This document shows, one piece after another, positions 1 through 13,059 of a DNA stretch of 64,000 nt (positions are counted from its first letter, which is position 1; every line of letters starts with the position of its first letter). The stretch is taken from positions 55,619,945 to 55,683,944 of the forward strand of contig CM067343.1 of the NCBI GenBank assembly GCA_034190875.2, written 5' to 3'. The position numbers were made by a program, and so were the translations under genes. This DNA comes from Urechis unicinctus (taxonomy: Eukaryota > Annelida > Polychaeta > Xenopneusta > Urechidae). Under the pieces are notes generated by a model. That model saw only the letters and a list, made by a program, of their open reading frames with translations, was not told the origin of the DNA and made no database searches.

Positions 1-716
1 ACCGTAATTCATTTGACAAATCACTTGCACAATGATACATTTTACGATACTACAAAAAGCAATTGACTGGTGAAAGCAACTATCACACGGTGGCAAATAA
101 CTTGCCGCCATTAATTTCCGCAAAGTACTATTCCGTTCTTTTTATTAGTATTCTACGAGTAAACATATTCAGGCAGAGTAAGCATAATTTACATCGTGTG
201 AAATACAAATGTATTTAACCTATCGAAACGATGGTAACAATAATATATGCTTAAATATGTAATGTAGCAGGAGCGTCAACCGATTTTGTACAAAACCGTT
301 ACATGTTATATGCACATCTATGCGGCTAGCTTAACACTTAATGTGTTTTTTTGGTCAGCAGAGTACAATCGATATAATTGTTGGGCCATCATGTTAACTG
401 ACTTCATTGGCTGATACCTACTGCACGTTGTTATTGATAGTCATGATGCATTTTAAGTCGTTCATGTCCCATCTGACGAACGGAAATTTGGCTGCTTTAA
501 GACCCACAACATGTGACTATTCAATGTAAACAGCTACCCCATCAACTGATCTGTTAAGTTAAGTGTAATGAGGTATGTTTGTCCATCGTGTTTGGAAATC
601 AAATGAAGCTGGTAGTTACAGGGCTGATGACCCGCATAACCTTGTAGAGAATTATTGCAGCTGGGCATTTTAGACACGACCGTAAAAACCTATATGTTAG
701 TGGGGGAAAATCGCAA
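1..716. other. Unique left edge, no feature seen
   Basis: AT-rich sequence outside the duplicated block. I see no coding exon, RNA gene or inverted repeat. The counterpart upstream of copy B (before 38,262) does not resemble it, so the duplication boundary lies at its right edge. Confidence 0.5.
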
Positions 717-1189
717 GCCGTGAGCTTTGCGCGATTATAACTTGATTAACTGCCACAAAGAAGATTCATGTAAAATAACATGTTTTGTGCCTCCTGTCAC
801 TGCAACTTGTGGTCTCCTTAATTCTTATGACGTCTAAAGCAATGTTTAAGTATTAAAATGGTGCTCACGGGGATGCCTAATGCTAACCAAAAAAGCCTCG
901 GCGCAACACTTCCACTAATGAGTCTGTGGTATGTGCATATAAATTGCAATCATGGAACCTGTTAGATGAAAACTATCACTTGCTATAAAAGGCAAGAAGT
1001 TATGAATGTATGTAAAGTAGTCTGGGCGCGTGGGGATATAAAGCAGTAAAGATCAACATACAATACCACATATGTTCTTGAGAGGGAGAGGACGACACCT
1101 TTAAACGAGCTGTTAAAGGTACCGTGTGTCAGCAAGGCATGGATAGCTCGTCGATCATTGTCGGTTAATGAACAATTACATTGCGCTAC

Positions 1190-2565
1190 TTGATACATGG
1201 GCTTTTGCAAATATTCACGCCCGCCGGGTCCAGCAACACTTTAAAAGGCAGCTCGATTTTATTTATAAGTAATCACACAAACGTAAATAAATGAAAGCAA
1301 AATTATCCAATTCTAAATCGATTTGACGATGCAAAGCACTAGAAATCCAAACTTTCCCATTTGATATACTTTGTCCGACTAAGAATATTAAATGGTCATC
1401 TAGTGTATGCTGTGGTGAAAGGAAAGAGAAGGTGGCAATGTTGTTGATTTGTAAGAAAACATGACTAATGTTGTACCTGTCTGGTGTAACAACAGAATAG
1501 AGGATGCTTTCGTGGATATAAGCTTAATTAACCTGGATGTTATATCGCATTTTCATGTACCGTATTAATCTGGCTATCCCATCAACGCCCCTTTCGAACT
1601 TTGCTCAAATACCAAACCGTCGTGTACAGCCTTAATCCGGCTCATTCGCCAATACATGGTGTTGATCGCCCCCGGGTCGAAACGGAAACTTGCTGTTCAA
1701 TGTTTCTACCCCTGAAGACTGCATGTCGGTTCCAAGGCATGGTACTGATACCATTACTGACCGAATATATGCACATGAAAAAATAACTTATGTATTGAGA
1801 ATGATTATAGCGATATGATGCACTAGGGGACGGAAGCAGCTAAGGTTATTTTCGCAATTAATATATACCGCATTTTGCTTGTCTAGCCTGACCCTAAGTA
1901 TAGTGTATACCGTAACATCTTAATGAGATAGATCATACACCAATGTACCCTAAATTACCTATTTAAAACCTAAAAGTATACAACAACTACTTATGGTCTT
2001 AGTTTAATTAGATCAGCGAATCATTGTCCAGCTCAACATTTGCGCATGAGCATGCACATACCACATGTGTCTTCGTAAGGTAAAACAAGTATTGTACACT
2101 TGAGTATATTCTAGCATCGATGGCCAAAAAAATATATATGGTAAAACCAAATTGATGTCCAACTTTACTTTACGAAACATTAGGCGGAAACGATATATTA
2201 AACACCATGCGTGCCAAAACCTTAATTCACTTAACCGTCGAATCATTTATGAGAAGCACTTTTGTTTTTATCTTGAGATAATGCAATTTCGTGTCAAATA
2301 GCGAGTATGAGGTATAGGTCCAGAGCCTGTGTTGCTTTCTATGATGTTCATCTACGGCAGTTGACGTTAGATTAATGTATAATCAGAATAATATCACAGT
2401 TACGGTTGCATCAAATGACATATTCAATATTATAAGTCATCCGCTATGGATATGTAAAAAGTAAAATGGCCCACAGAGGCTGTTGTGATGCATTTCAATT
2501 GCATTTTCTGTTTGGCGTAATTATTAGCGGGACACGATTGATGTAAGCTCACTCCTATTCTTGCT
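1190..2565. other. Copy-A-only segment, no feature seen
   Basis: Present in copy A between two aligned blocks and missing in copy B, where the flanks meet near 38,750. No TIR, poly(A) tail or coding signal was recognised. Whether it was inserted in A or deleted in B cannot be told from the window. Confidence 0.6.
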
Positions 2566-2949
2566 TATTAAAAGATGTATGTCAGCGGGGAATTGTAGAT
2601 GCATGTGACGAGCTGAATTTTAGTCGATCATTGAAGTGGTTAATATATAAGATATATATTTGGTAGGATATCTATGGTCAGATGACGTACTGACATTGAT
2701 GACAAATAACTCAAATAGTATTTGCAAACAGTGAGATTGTGCGCATTGTGTGTGATTCATTTACATCTTGCTATAAATGCATTATGAGAATAACTGAGAG
2801 CAATGATTAAACTTCCAATGATAAGAATATTATGAGAGTATGGGCGCCATGGCAAGGCACCATCATACTGGCTAATACTACTTCCTTAATTATATGCCTG
2901 GAATCACAAACTGTTTTGAATCTGAAAATGCAAATGCAATTGCTCAATG

Positions 2950-3640
2950 ACTTAGTAGCTCTTCGGCGAAAGACTTTCCATTAGCCTGTATAATTACATG
3001 GTTGATGATACGTGTCAGCAACTTTCAACCAATCGTTTGCTAAAATGCTTTAGATGGCTAGTAATGATACAGTATTGTTGTGTATGTTTACAATGATACG
3101 TATTACAGTGATTGATTATAAAGCATGCCATATTCAGCTACAATGTGACGTTATATTTCCAATAACTGTTTGGTTCCATTGATATATGTAGCGACAAGCA
3201 TTGGAAATTTGACTTAAATTAGTTGCTTCGTCGCAAAATTCACTCACTCGTATGATGGAAAACCTAGTATCTGGAGTTAGCTAGACGGGCTGTGCAAGTA
3301 CATTGCGGGTGTTCTCGGAACACGGTGTTTATTGTCATTTCACCATGTAATCATTCCCTTTAAGCAGCCTGGAATAAGCCTCAAACACAGCCAATAACCT
3401 ACGACCCGCCAGGTATTTAGCATATGATATTCCTTAAAAAGGCTAGTGATGCGAATTACAAGAGCAGCATTGTTCTTTTTCAATACTTATTTGGAAATGT
3501 CAGAGTGATTCTCGTAGCCAATTTGCTTTTCGATGTCGAATTCGTTGAGGCCATGCAATCTTAAGATCGAATATATACAATCATGCGATTAAATTGAACT
3601 GTTTTGTCTGAGGCTTACCATATGAAGCAAAACGCCATGT
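2950..3640. other. Copy-A-only segment, no feature seen
   Basis: About 0.7 kb that copy B lacks near 39,130-39,165. It is AT-rich, with no recognised coding or repeat structure. Confidence 0.5.
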
Positions 3641-4574
3641 AGCAAAACAATTTGTTTTATTTAATTTTTGTAAGGTCCAATAGTTGGACCACTGTCTACA
3701 CTAGCTGATAAGAAATACGTTGCGACTGATACAATATTATATAATACAGCACCATATGCAAATGACATATCAATGTGTTCACGACGACAATTATCTTAGT
3801 TCACAAGAGTAATCCAACTGAATCGGTAACAGGCACGTACTTTGATAATGTAGGCATAATTCGAACATTGAAGTATAGATAAAGCGGAGTAACTTCCCCT
3901 AGGCATGAAATCTAAATGCCTACAATATGACTTTGCTTGGTATATGACAAAGTGACAATGTTCATAATTCACCAGGTGTATTTACTGATAGTGGGTCGCT
4001 GTGTGATAGGTTGACATATATGTGCATATTAACGGAATTAATTGTGTTTATAGGGCCCATTATCTGTTACTAAGGATAACAATGAACCATGAACGATAAA
4101 ATGGCATTTAAAGTTAAGAGTTAACTAGTCAAGTCTCATTTTCTGATTTGATATCCTACTGGGGATTCAAAAAAGCATTTAGGTTGCAACATCATTGTAT
4201 TGGAAATGATAACACATGTTTGATTTTAAAACAAGGCGTGTTAAAACATAATCAACTATATCATAGTGCAGGCTCATCAAGTGTTCGATAATGTTTGGTG
4301 TGCACCGACTGTGAATCAATAAAATACCAGCCGATTAAGTTTTACTTGGGCAATGAAGTAGTAGTTAAGAAAACATACCGGTTACCGGTTAAACTGCAGC
4401 GGTGCCTTTGTTTATGTAAATGACGCAAAGTGTCCGATGTTCGTGCGTTCTTCTCGTATTAATGCGTGTCCACTTCAGATATCTATTCATAATTCATTTG
4501 CACACATTTAATGCGGAATTATTGGCTTCATTAATATGTAAATTTACCCGACATCGCCGACCAAAGTTGTGATT

Positions 4575-4790
4575 GGAGTATTTATGACAAGCATTGCGCT
4601 ACTACAAGGGTTGCTGGCTCCGCTGGATGTCGTTCACAAAGCCACAATTGTTCTAGTAGGTGATGAGTATAACACGGTACTTTGACAACAAAAGAGCGTT
4701 GTTTTCTTCTCTATTCTAAATTAAAGTACTAGTAAAAACATTAATTTTGCAACGTAACAAATCAGTGCGCGGGCAGCAAAATGGCTGTTG
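4575..4790 (+). repeat. Dispersed sub-repeat R, instance A1 (diverged)
   Basis: Starts with a ggagtatttatgacaagcat phrase shared with 43,600. Further shared phrases around 4,675-4,790 include ttttgcaac. It is the most diverged instance of a roughly 350-bp family that recurs about three times in each copy of the duplicon. Its orthologous position in copy B is about 41,530-41,740. Confidence 0.5.
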
Positions 4791-6825
4791 TTCAGTTTAA
4801 TGTCCGCCAAGACTTTATGTCATAGCCGCCGCGATCAAGATGTGTGCCTTAACATAGAAAACGGTTAGTTATAACTTACCCCGTTTCTCGGGCGAACTTT
4901 CATGAAATATACCATATTGTAACATCTTAAGGGCAATATCGAAAGAGTTTATGCTGTTCAGCATCAGTGTTTTGTGACATAATATAACAATTTGATGTAA
5001 GCACAACACACTTTTGATCACATCTCTGGATTGTGTTTGGTTTAGCAGGTCGTAAATATGTCGATTACATAACAAAAGCGCCCATACAATAACACATCAT
5101 TTATTGCATCTGCGTGACAATATCTAATTCGAGATCCTCTCAAATAGCCCCTAAGCAGTCAATCCAATGTTGTATATTCGCGAGTTTGCGCGAACAACAT
5201 TACGCATTGTGACAGCATCAAGTAACAATTTCGATGAAATGTGTGTGCCCACAGACTAACAACGTTTCCAATGCTGAAATAAGAAGATATTGGCACATGT
5301 GTTGACGTTTTCTCAGAAGAAATATACCCTCTGGAAGTCAACACATGAGTTGATGGATGACACCCATAAAATAATTATCTATTCAATCGATAAATGGTAA
5401 ATGTCATATAATAAGCCATTTTAAGCCCACATTATTGTCTCACAAGAGTCGATATCATCACATGCGATATCTTGCCGTGTTATATTGCCTTACTGATAAC
5501 ATTGAACCTTTGATCTGTTTTGACGAATAAGGAAACTGCTGTTGAAAAGACTTATTATGAATATTTTCTCGGAACTATTGAACGGAATCGTTTTGACTGA
5601 GATGCATAATATGGGTCATTAAGCAATGACAAATATATGGTTTTTATCCTCAATTGCATTGAAGCGGAGACCTTTTCATTAAACACATTATTCTTGATCT
5701 CGTATCTCTTTCCAAAAAGGTAGACTATAGCCGCACTTGCATATCTTTGGACCTAATGCAAATGTGATCTCAACGCATACATGAAAACGAAACCTTAATA
5801 TGTCCAATGACGAATCAACTTATCTGAATATGCTGCAATGTTTGGCATAGTACATATAAGCGTATTTCAAATTTTGGTCGCACTAGGGACTTTTATCTTT
5901 AATTACAATCTATTTGCGATGTTATGTAGCATTATCACAAACAGCACGTTCTTATAGTTTCGGGTGTTTTTGTTCTTGTAACCCTAAATACTGATTGAAT
6001 TTTGCTCAGCCCCTTAGGCATCACAAGACAAATTCATGACGTTATGACGGTAAAACAATTATTTACCTTACATTATTGATACTTAAAAAAGTAGTGCATC
6101 TTATGCCGTCAAAGTATATATATCTGTGTCTCACATCCTGCCAGGTAAACTGTACTGAAAGGATTTTAACTATTGTATTCTGGTATGGTTTCAACAACAT
6201 GCTGCGTTTAGAGACGGGTGAAATTTTCCTCATCGACGATACAACTCGAGCAGGACTATTGAATGATTACCGGGCTAACAGCGCCATTGCTTATGCTTAG
6301 ATATATTCTAAAGATTCGGTAATGATCCCTGCGAAAATGGAATGGAATTTAAATCTACCTCTTTTACTTGAAAATGTAACCCATGCTGACATGCAACTGT
6401 AATGAAATAGCGTGTTTAATTAGACAATATACTCGGACAAACAGGCTGTTAAGTTATTTTGATTGTAAATCTAAAGGTCGATATATATTTACTCAATACT
6501 TGAATTATGAATTGGATAGGGTGGTGTGCAATACATTAGATACTTATTGACCTGTACAAAATAACTACGGAAGCAGCTCCAGTTATTTTCAAGGACATTA
6601 CAAAATGACTTTTGCATCTTTAAACATTTGAGCTTATAACAGTCACTCCGTAGATAACGCACTAAGTTTGAATACTCTGCTATTCAATGCGTGTCAAAGC
6701 CGGATTTCAATTCAATGTTTTATTTAATTTGCCCGAAGTAATTATAGAATTATGGGTCACAAGGGATGCAGGACTATATTGATAGCGACAAATGAACCAG
6801 GCGTAGCTTATGAAGCCCTAGCCAC

Positions 6826-6930
6826 TATGTGTTTCCAAAGAAGGAGCCGCCACGATAAAAGGCTACAATATGGACGGTAACATATGTACTGGGAAGTGTT
6901 ATGGCGTCCCGTTCCCTAACGTATTGTCAT
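6826..6930 (+). repeat. Dispersed sub-repeat R, instance A2 (3' part only)
   Basis: Carries the right-hand phrases of the R family: gagccgccacgat, then gaagtgttatggcgtcccg. Copy B at 43,583-43,866 retains the left part, which is missing here, so this instance has probably lost about 260 bp. Confidence 0.55.
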
Positions 6931-7099
6931 AGAATATATTATATATCACCATCTCATGGGCTTGCATGATGTTCCGCACAAGTCGTTAAAAAACATCACT
7001 TTACATTGTAAGCACAATCAACATTGCATCATGTGATTAAGCACGTCGTACAATTTTGTATTACATGAGTAAAGCACCCCTAATATCACCAAACATCTA

Positions 7100-8350
7100 T
7101 TGCAGCTTTGGGTATGGCAAACATTTATGCGTGGCCCGTGCAAAGCTTCTCTGTTCATCAAAACATATATACCAAAATTCGAGGGTTTTTTCGGAACAAT
7201 ATTGCACTTTGCGACCGCGAAAAGTTATGTGTTTACTTGATTACAATGTTAATTATAAAATCTACAAAATTATCCCAAACCTCACGTTATTTGTACCCAT
7301 AACCATATCCGAAATTCAATACGTTCAAGAAGTACCACAGGTTGAGACGTCCCTTTGTAATATTCCTGTTGCAATATTGAAATTCACGATGTATGATGAG
7401 TCTTTCAGGTCCTATTTGAAAAATACATATTTGTCTGTATCTACTTGTCCCGAGCTACTCTATGACAAGCCTGGTGCGGAATCGCCAACAAAACGGTAGA
7501 TATCAACATAGCCGGTAAGTCGCCTGCAGTATCGGAATAGAAAGAGAAAGTGAGCAGCAATACCAAATTCTGCTAAAATAGAACATTGAGACATTAGCTC
7601 ACACAACCATCGAGTCTTCGTTTTGAGATTCATACAATCGCAATACAGATGGGTGGCGGGCAGGAAAGTTGATGGTCATGTCATGATAAATAATGACAAG
7701 GCAGATAAATCCATCAGCTACTGCTCAGCGCTGCACTATTGCAAATGACTCCCGCGATTAAAGTTGTCGAATTTTATCGTCATTGCAAAGAGACGTATTG
7801 TACAAAGTGTTAAATGAGACGCAATAAATAGAGCTTGATTGCTTCTGTTTGAATAAAACGCGGCTAGGCCCTACAAGCCAAGTGTTCGTTACTACGTAGC
7901 TAATCTTATTGCTCCCTCTTCAAATGATTAAGCAACGTACTGCACCGATGATGTCCGTCAATGATATCAGGAAAAAACTAATCCACTGACGACGGTTCGA
8001 TTTTCTGTTTCACTTCGTTTGAGTTAGTGAATGTGTTCCTTGCTAGGTAAAGAAATAATCAGCTGTTGAAATGTTATCTTGACCTTCGGATTCAATGGCT
8101 TTGCTGATATTTTATAAAGGGACGTAGGCTCATACCTAAAAAAGAGTTCATGTGTGGATTTCTACCAGTGAAAATATATCTGCCCTCTGATTAATTCTGC
8201 CTTTTGTTTATGGTAGCGTGGATGACGCCGATGCGATTATATTTCTTATTGCATTTGAAAACAAACCTCCATGTTTTGAGCAATCTTGGATTTATTATCT
8301 CCTTCCTCACTTTTGAAACGTCTTAAGGAGTGTATACATTCAAGTATTGT
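7100..8350. other. Copy-A-only segment, 1.25 kb
   Basis: Copy B goes directly from the block ending at 44,125 to the one starting at 44,132. A 147-codon open frame (7,056-7,499, plus) straddles the left junction, but it resembles no family I know, has no neighbouring coding signal and is cut off in copy B. I do not call it a gene. Nothing else was recognised. Confidence 0.5.
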
Positions 8351-9159
8351 AATGTTTGTTTCCTTGACGTTTAATATCGAAGAGTACTGACCTCTTCTCA
8401 TCAGTTGGCGCACGGATATTGCTATGTTTACAATTTTAAAATCTAGGTTTTTGCAAACAGGCATGCAACGCAAATATACATCCAACCAATCAATATTAAC
8501 TTCAAGTACAATGCATTTTACTGAAGCTTTTCGCAGGTGTACCATGCATGCTTTCGATAATTTTATTATGCAAGCGTTTGACAAATCCATGCATTGATGT
8601 CTCGGAGACCAGTGTCTTTTGTATTCATATTGAGATTTTTGAGAGGCAAACATCTATTTACTCTTTGCGTATATCAATTAATTCCTTGTGGTTGTTCTCA
8701 ATTATCATATGCCTTGAAAGCCATTTATCTATGCGCTGTTAGGGTAGGCAATCGTTCAGGAGATTCATGTAACAAACCATACAAAAAGAGATTTGTATAC
8801 GTTCATGTGCCACATGCCACATTCCATGCACACCTCATTAAACCCCACCAATTTAGGCGCCCACGGTACTATTATTCAAATACAACTGCCAAAGGTATAT
8901 TGATTGCTGGTAAGTATACATCGAACAAAGCACCTTGCGATAGTTTTATAGTTAGAATGCATCACTGGTAGGGCAAGATCCTGATATTGGTCCGATATAT
9001 AAAAAGGCAATGGCTCGCGTGCGGCATACGCAACACATTTTTGGTTTCATCTTCATGATTACTTAACCTTAATCTGACGTTCTATAGGCAACACTTTATG
9101 ACAAAGATAGAGTTTATATGTCAAAAGTGTCAAACTTTATCTAGTTAGCTGTTAACTTG

Positions 9160-9440
9160 GGGACTAGGAATTTGTATGTATCTAATAGACGGTTACGAAA
9201 TGTAGATAAATAAGATATTTTTTTTTTTGCCGAAGGTTGGTCAACATATAACGGGAATGTTCGGGCATCTGCAACTTGCAGAATGACGGCATTTAAGGAT
9301 GTAAGAACTGTATTGCCGCGAATGAGCAAAATCGTGACCAGCTTGTGTTTATGTGCCCATTGACACCCCTGCAACTGTAAGATATTGAAGTTGGTGTATC
9401 CGGCGATTCAAGCTGATTGAGAGATAAGCGGATCAGACAG
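9160..9440. other. Copy-A-only segment, about 0.28 kb
   Basis: Absent from copy B near 47,372-47,410. Contains a short T tract near 9,221. No other structure was seen. Confidence 0.45.
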
Positions 9441-11149
9441 AAGACTGCTATATATAACTAACAGTTCTTAACGCAGCAACATTTTGTAATTCAATCACAG
9501 TATCTCTTGTTAAATCTTTTCACCAATGTTATTATTCTAGGACTCTGCAATGCTATGATGTCTATAGATAAGCTTTTCAAACAAATCATTGCCGAATTAA
9601 TGGCTGAACGCTTCTAATGTTTCGTAACTGGTGATGATATTAACTTCATTACCATGTAATAATGGTTAAGTCAAAGTTTTACGGCAATTTATTGTTAAAA
9701 TAGTAAACGTGTTGCGCACTAACCGTTTTATCTTGTGATAAGTGCATGTAAGACTCTTTAAAATGTTAACGGTATGCTTAATGCTAAACGATCTAAACAT
9801 TATAGCTTACGGGCTTTTACACGAGCTGACATACATTATGTCGAAATCGACTCTTGTTATATCGATGTTAATGGCAGTATGCTCGTTGTATTTTTAAATC
9901 TAGAACCATAAATATATTAACGAAGGGGACTACAGTTATGTAATGTCAATAGGCAGTGCTTGTATAATGCAGCACTTTTGGCTTTATGTTGTAACAAGGT
10001 TGCGCATTTCAGTGATCCATAGAGAAATGCAAAAAGCATACCGTTCCAAAGTCAATCTGCATATCGCCACTCTAATGTCGCTTGTGAAGGTTTTCAAAAT
10101 CTACACATGTCTGAATTGTCTCAAACGTTGGACATTGTAAATATATGCAACTGTTTATATGTTTTGTATGTTAGTCGCACCATACACTTTTACGCACTAT
10201 TTAACGGAGGTTTATATCACATTGCAGAAAATCGTCATCATTCCGCCTGCCTTTCGCAATCCCGAAAACAACAAGACAAGCATTCGGACGGGCTGATATT
10301 TACAAAGTGTTCAAAAGTGAGATACAAGCTTTGGGTTGCAACGCTAATCTATTGTACGAATTCGTATTTATCCCTTTCTAATTCCGAGCAAAATACTGTC
10401 TGAGTGGTTTCTGGTTTTGGAACTCAGTCACATAATGTGCGGTTATTATTTTTTCTCGGACTCCATCTGTTAATGCCAATCACACACAGTAATTAAAGAG
10501 ATGGCTGCACCTCACATGTTTTTCATTTGATTATAACATAGATGATTGGGCTATGTATATGACGTTTTCGCGAGTACAACGCTGTGGAGTTATCGAACAA
10601 CAAGAGGAAGTACAAAGCAGCACAAGAGGCGTTCAATTATGATGGTACTGTCCTTATAAACGGAGCATCACATAACTTCGTATTTGAAGTACAAATGGTA
10701 GCATCAAAGCGATCACGATCTAAAAAACCTGCATACTAATATTCAACAGCTCACAGGGTGACATCACAGCTGCAGAGAAAAGCTTTTCCTGCTCACGTGG
10801 ATCTAGGTCGCATTTTCACAAAGAAAACTCGAGTACATTCCGATTGTAAACCTCGCTGACAAATCTGCATTGTTAAACACTTTCTCATAGAATGTGATCA
10901 GCCCCTCACTAAGAACTGAGTAGGTCGTAAGCTGCATTCACATTATAGCATCGCCTCATCCATTTCCTTTGCATAATCACGCAATACGCTTTTCTAACCA
11001 GTCTAAGAATATACACAGCGATGTATAAATCAAGGTAACGATGGATTACATAATTCAAAACATCTGAACAATACATCAATCAAGCGGAACGATGCTGCGC
11101 AATTATTTACACAATGTAGTTTTAATTTTATTACCGCGGTTTGGAAAAG

Positions 11150-11800
11150 ATATTTGCGCTGCGATTGGCCCTCATAATGAAGATATCGTCTAATATGATG
11201 ATATTATTCGCTTGCGTCACTGGTTTATAATCCGTCTTGAGGTATATCCATATTAAATGCTTTGTTCGAAATGTCATCCTGGTCTGATGGGAACTTTCCA
11301 ATATGGCTTTGTCAAATACTGCCCAAGAATATCGTTTGGTGCTGCATAGAGAATAAATTCTCCTTGAAAACACCAGCGTCAGGATAAAATAAAACATGCA
11401 AGCCTCTCGGGTGTCCAAGTTATGTGACTCTTTCTGGTTAGGTTTGTTCTGGTTCACACATAACGAAATAAATTATCTTATCTTTATCTTATCTTAGCTT
11501 AGCTCAACTCCTCCCTCAAATCAATAGCTCTTACGTGGCTCTTTAAGAAATGTTTCGTTGACTTTAAGATCGAAACAACACCGGTGTGGTGAGGGCTGCA
11601 TGGTAATCAATTGTTATGACGATCCGTTCGTTCGTTGGATCAAAGTATACGCATGCGTTGATAGTGTAGCCTATGCATATATACTGTGAACAGCAAGACG
11701 TAAGACACATGGATTGTGCCTACTTACATTACACATTTGGAATTGTTCTCCACGTTAGGGATATGTCAGTTGTCGATGTATGGGGATCGAGTTAATGATT
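11150..11800. other. Copy-A-only segment with short TTATC repeat
   Basis: Absent from copy B near 49,585. It includes a short imperfect (TTATC)n run at 11,473-11,505. No coding sequence recognised. Confidence 0.5.
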
Positions 11801-12599
11801 TCAAAAGTAAAACTGTTCTGCAATTGTCTCATCCATCGACCAAAGATTACATAAACCCTCAGCATTTGTTTGGTCATGACATTCTTGACGTCGAAGTAGC
11901 ATCGCTCATTTGCTGGACAACAAATGAAGATGCATATAACTAATGTTATTTGTAGGTTAGGACAACAAAGTTGTTGAACATGTCTGCTCTTACAGTAAAA
12001 TACTCTTAAATATACTGTACACTTCATAAGTTATTCAAGCATTTACCATGTAATCAAAAATTGTAGATTCAAAATAAGTGTTGATGAATCTAAATGCATC
12101 ACACGCAACGGCAAATGTATTTCGGGATTATTGACAAATCACCAATCTTGCACCTGTTGTACAATACGCCTTGCTCCTGGGCACTTAAGGAGAATACCGA
12201 CTATCAAACTAAAAATCCGATATTGCTTTAGTTAACATAAGCCTAAGTCGGCTAACGGGAATTTATCAATGTCCCAAGACAGCAAGCGGCATGGATTTGT
12301 GACCTATCCTTACTCGGCGACGCTTACTGTTCCTTCCAAATGTGAAACAATATCTAATTGTTCTCTTGGAAGATGGAAAAATATACTCACTTATTTCTTT
12401 ATATCGGGGAAAGACTGTCAAACATGGTTGCAATTTTCATTTCATGTTCCGACAGACAATCAATGCATAGTGATATAAGCGATATGAATAATTCAAATAT
12501 ATTTGATGAATTTACTGAGATCAGGTGTTCAAATATGCCGCCGTAGTCTAATGGATGTCAGGATTGTTGCATCGGCGCACAATATTCGCCGTGCGAATA

Positions 12600-12945
12600 T
12601 AATGTGTTACTGCAGTGCCACAAGGCTTATGAGTCTAGCCTTATAGCGACATTGAAGATCACACGTTAGGCGCCATTTGCCCTAGGTAGTGTAGCATCCT
12701 GTGTAAATTTGCAAACGGTACGGTATCAGTAATCCTACGTATTTTTCGACATCACGTTGATTTAGGATAGTAGCAAAAGCAACTGATTTGCAACGTATTT
12801 GCGAAGGTTGGAGACTGCCACAATATCTTATTATAGCCGCAGAGTCTTCTCAAATCATTAGCCGCCACGATCATCAACTATAATTTGAGCTGTAACTTCT
12901 AAGCTGGAAAGTGTTATGGCGTTCCGTTTACTTACATACGTTCAT
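12600..12945 (+). repeat. Dispersed sub-repeat R, instance A3 (full)
   Basis: The best-preserved copy-A instance. Ordered phrases include cagtgccacaaggc, gcaaacggtacggta, gacatcacgttgatt, attatagccgcagagtc, agccgccacgatcat and ggaaagtgttatggcg. It aligns with 55,879-56,225 as its duplicon partner, and more distantly with 43,600-43,965 and 4,575-4,790. Confidence 0.65.
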
Positions 12946-13059
12946 GCTACATAACATATTACATCATCCGAAAAGCAATACTGATTGTTTCGAATGATAT
13001 TCAGCGACATAGTCCCTAGACAGAGACGACAACAGGCTACAGGGTTGCCTTGACAACCA

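Noticed and set aside
7380..7430. Short match caggtcctat...aaaa to 36,030-36,065
   Set aside because: Only about 25 bp with mismatches, so not enough to call a repeat.
7056..7499. 147-codon open frame
   Set aside because: It straddles a copy-A-only junction, has no recognised domain, and its composition resembles translated AT-rich DNA.
8246..8653. 135-codon minus-strand open frame
   Set aside because: The aligned part of copy B (44,132-44,420) does not keep it open, and no family was recognised.
9943..10403. Two open frames matching a 153-codon frame at 47,902-48,363 in copy B
   Set aside because: The frame is shifted between the copies and amino-acid-changing differences are as common as silent ones, as expected for non-coding duplicated DNA.
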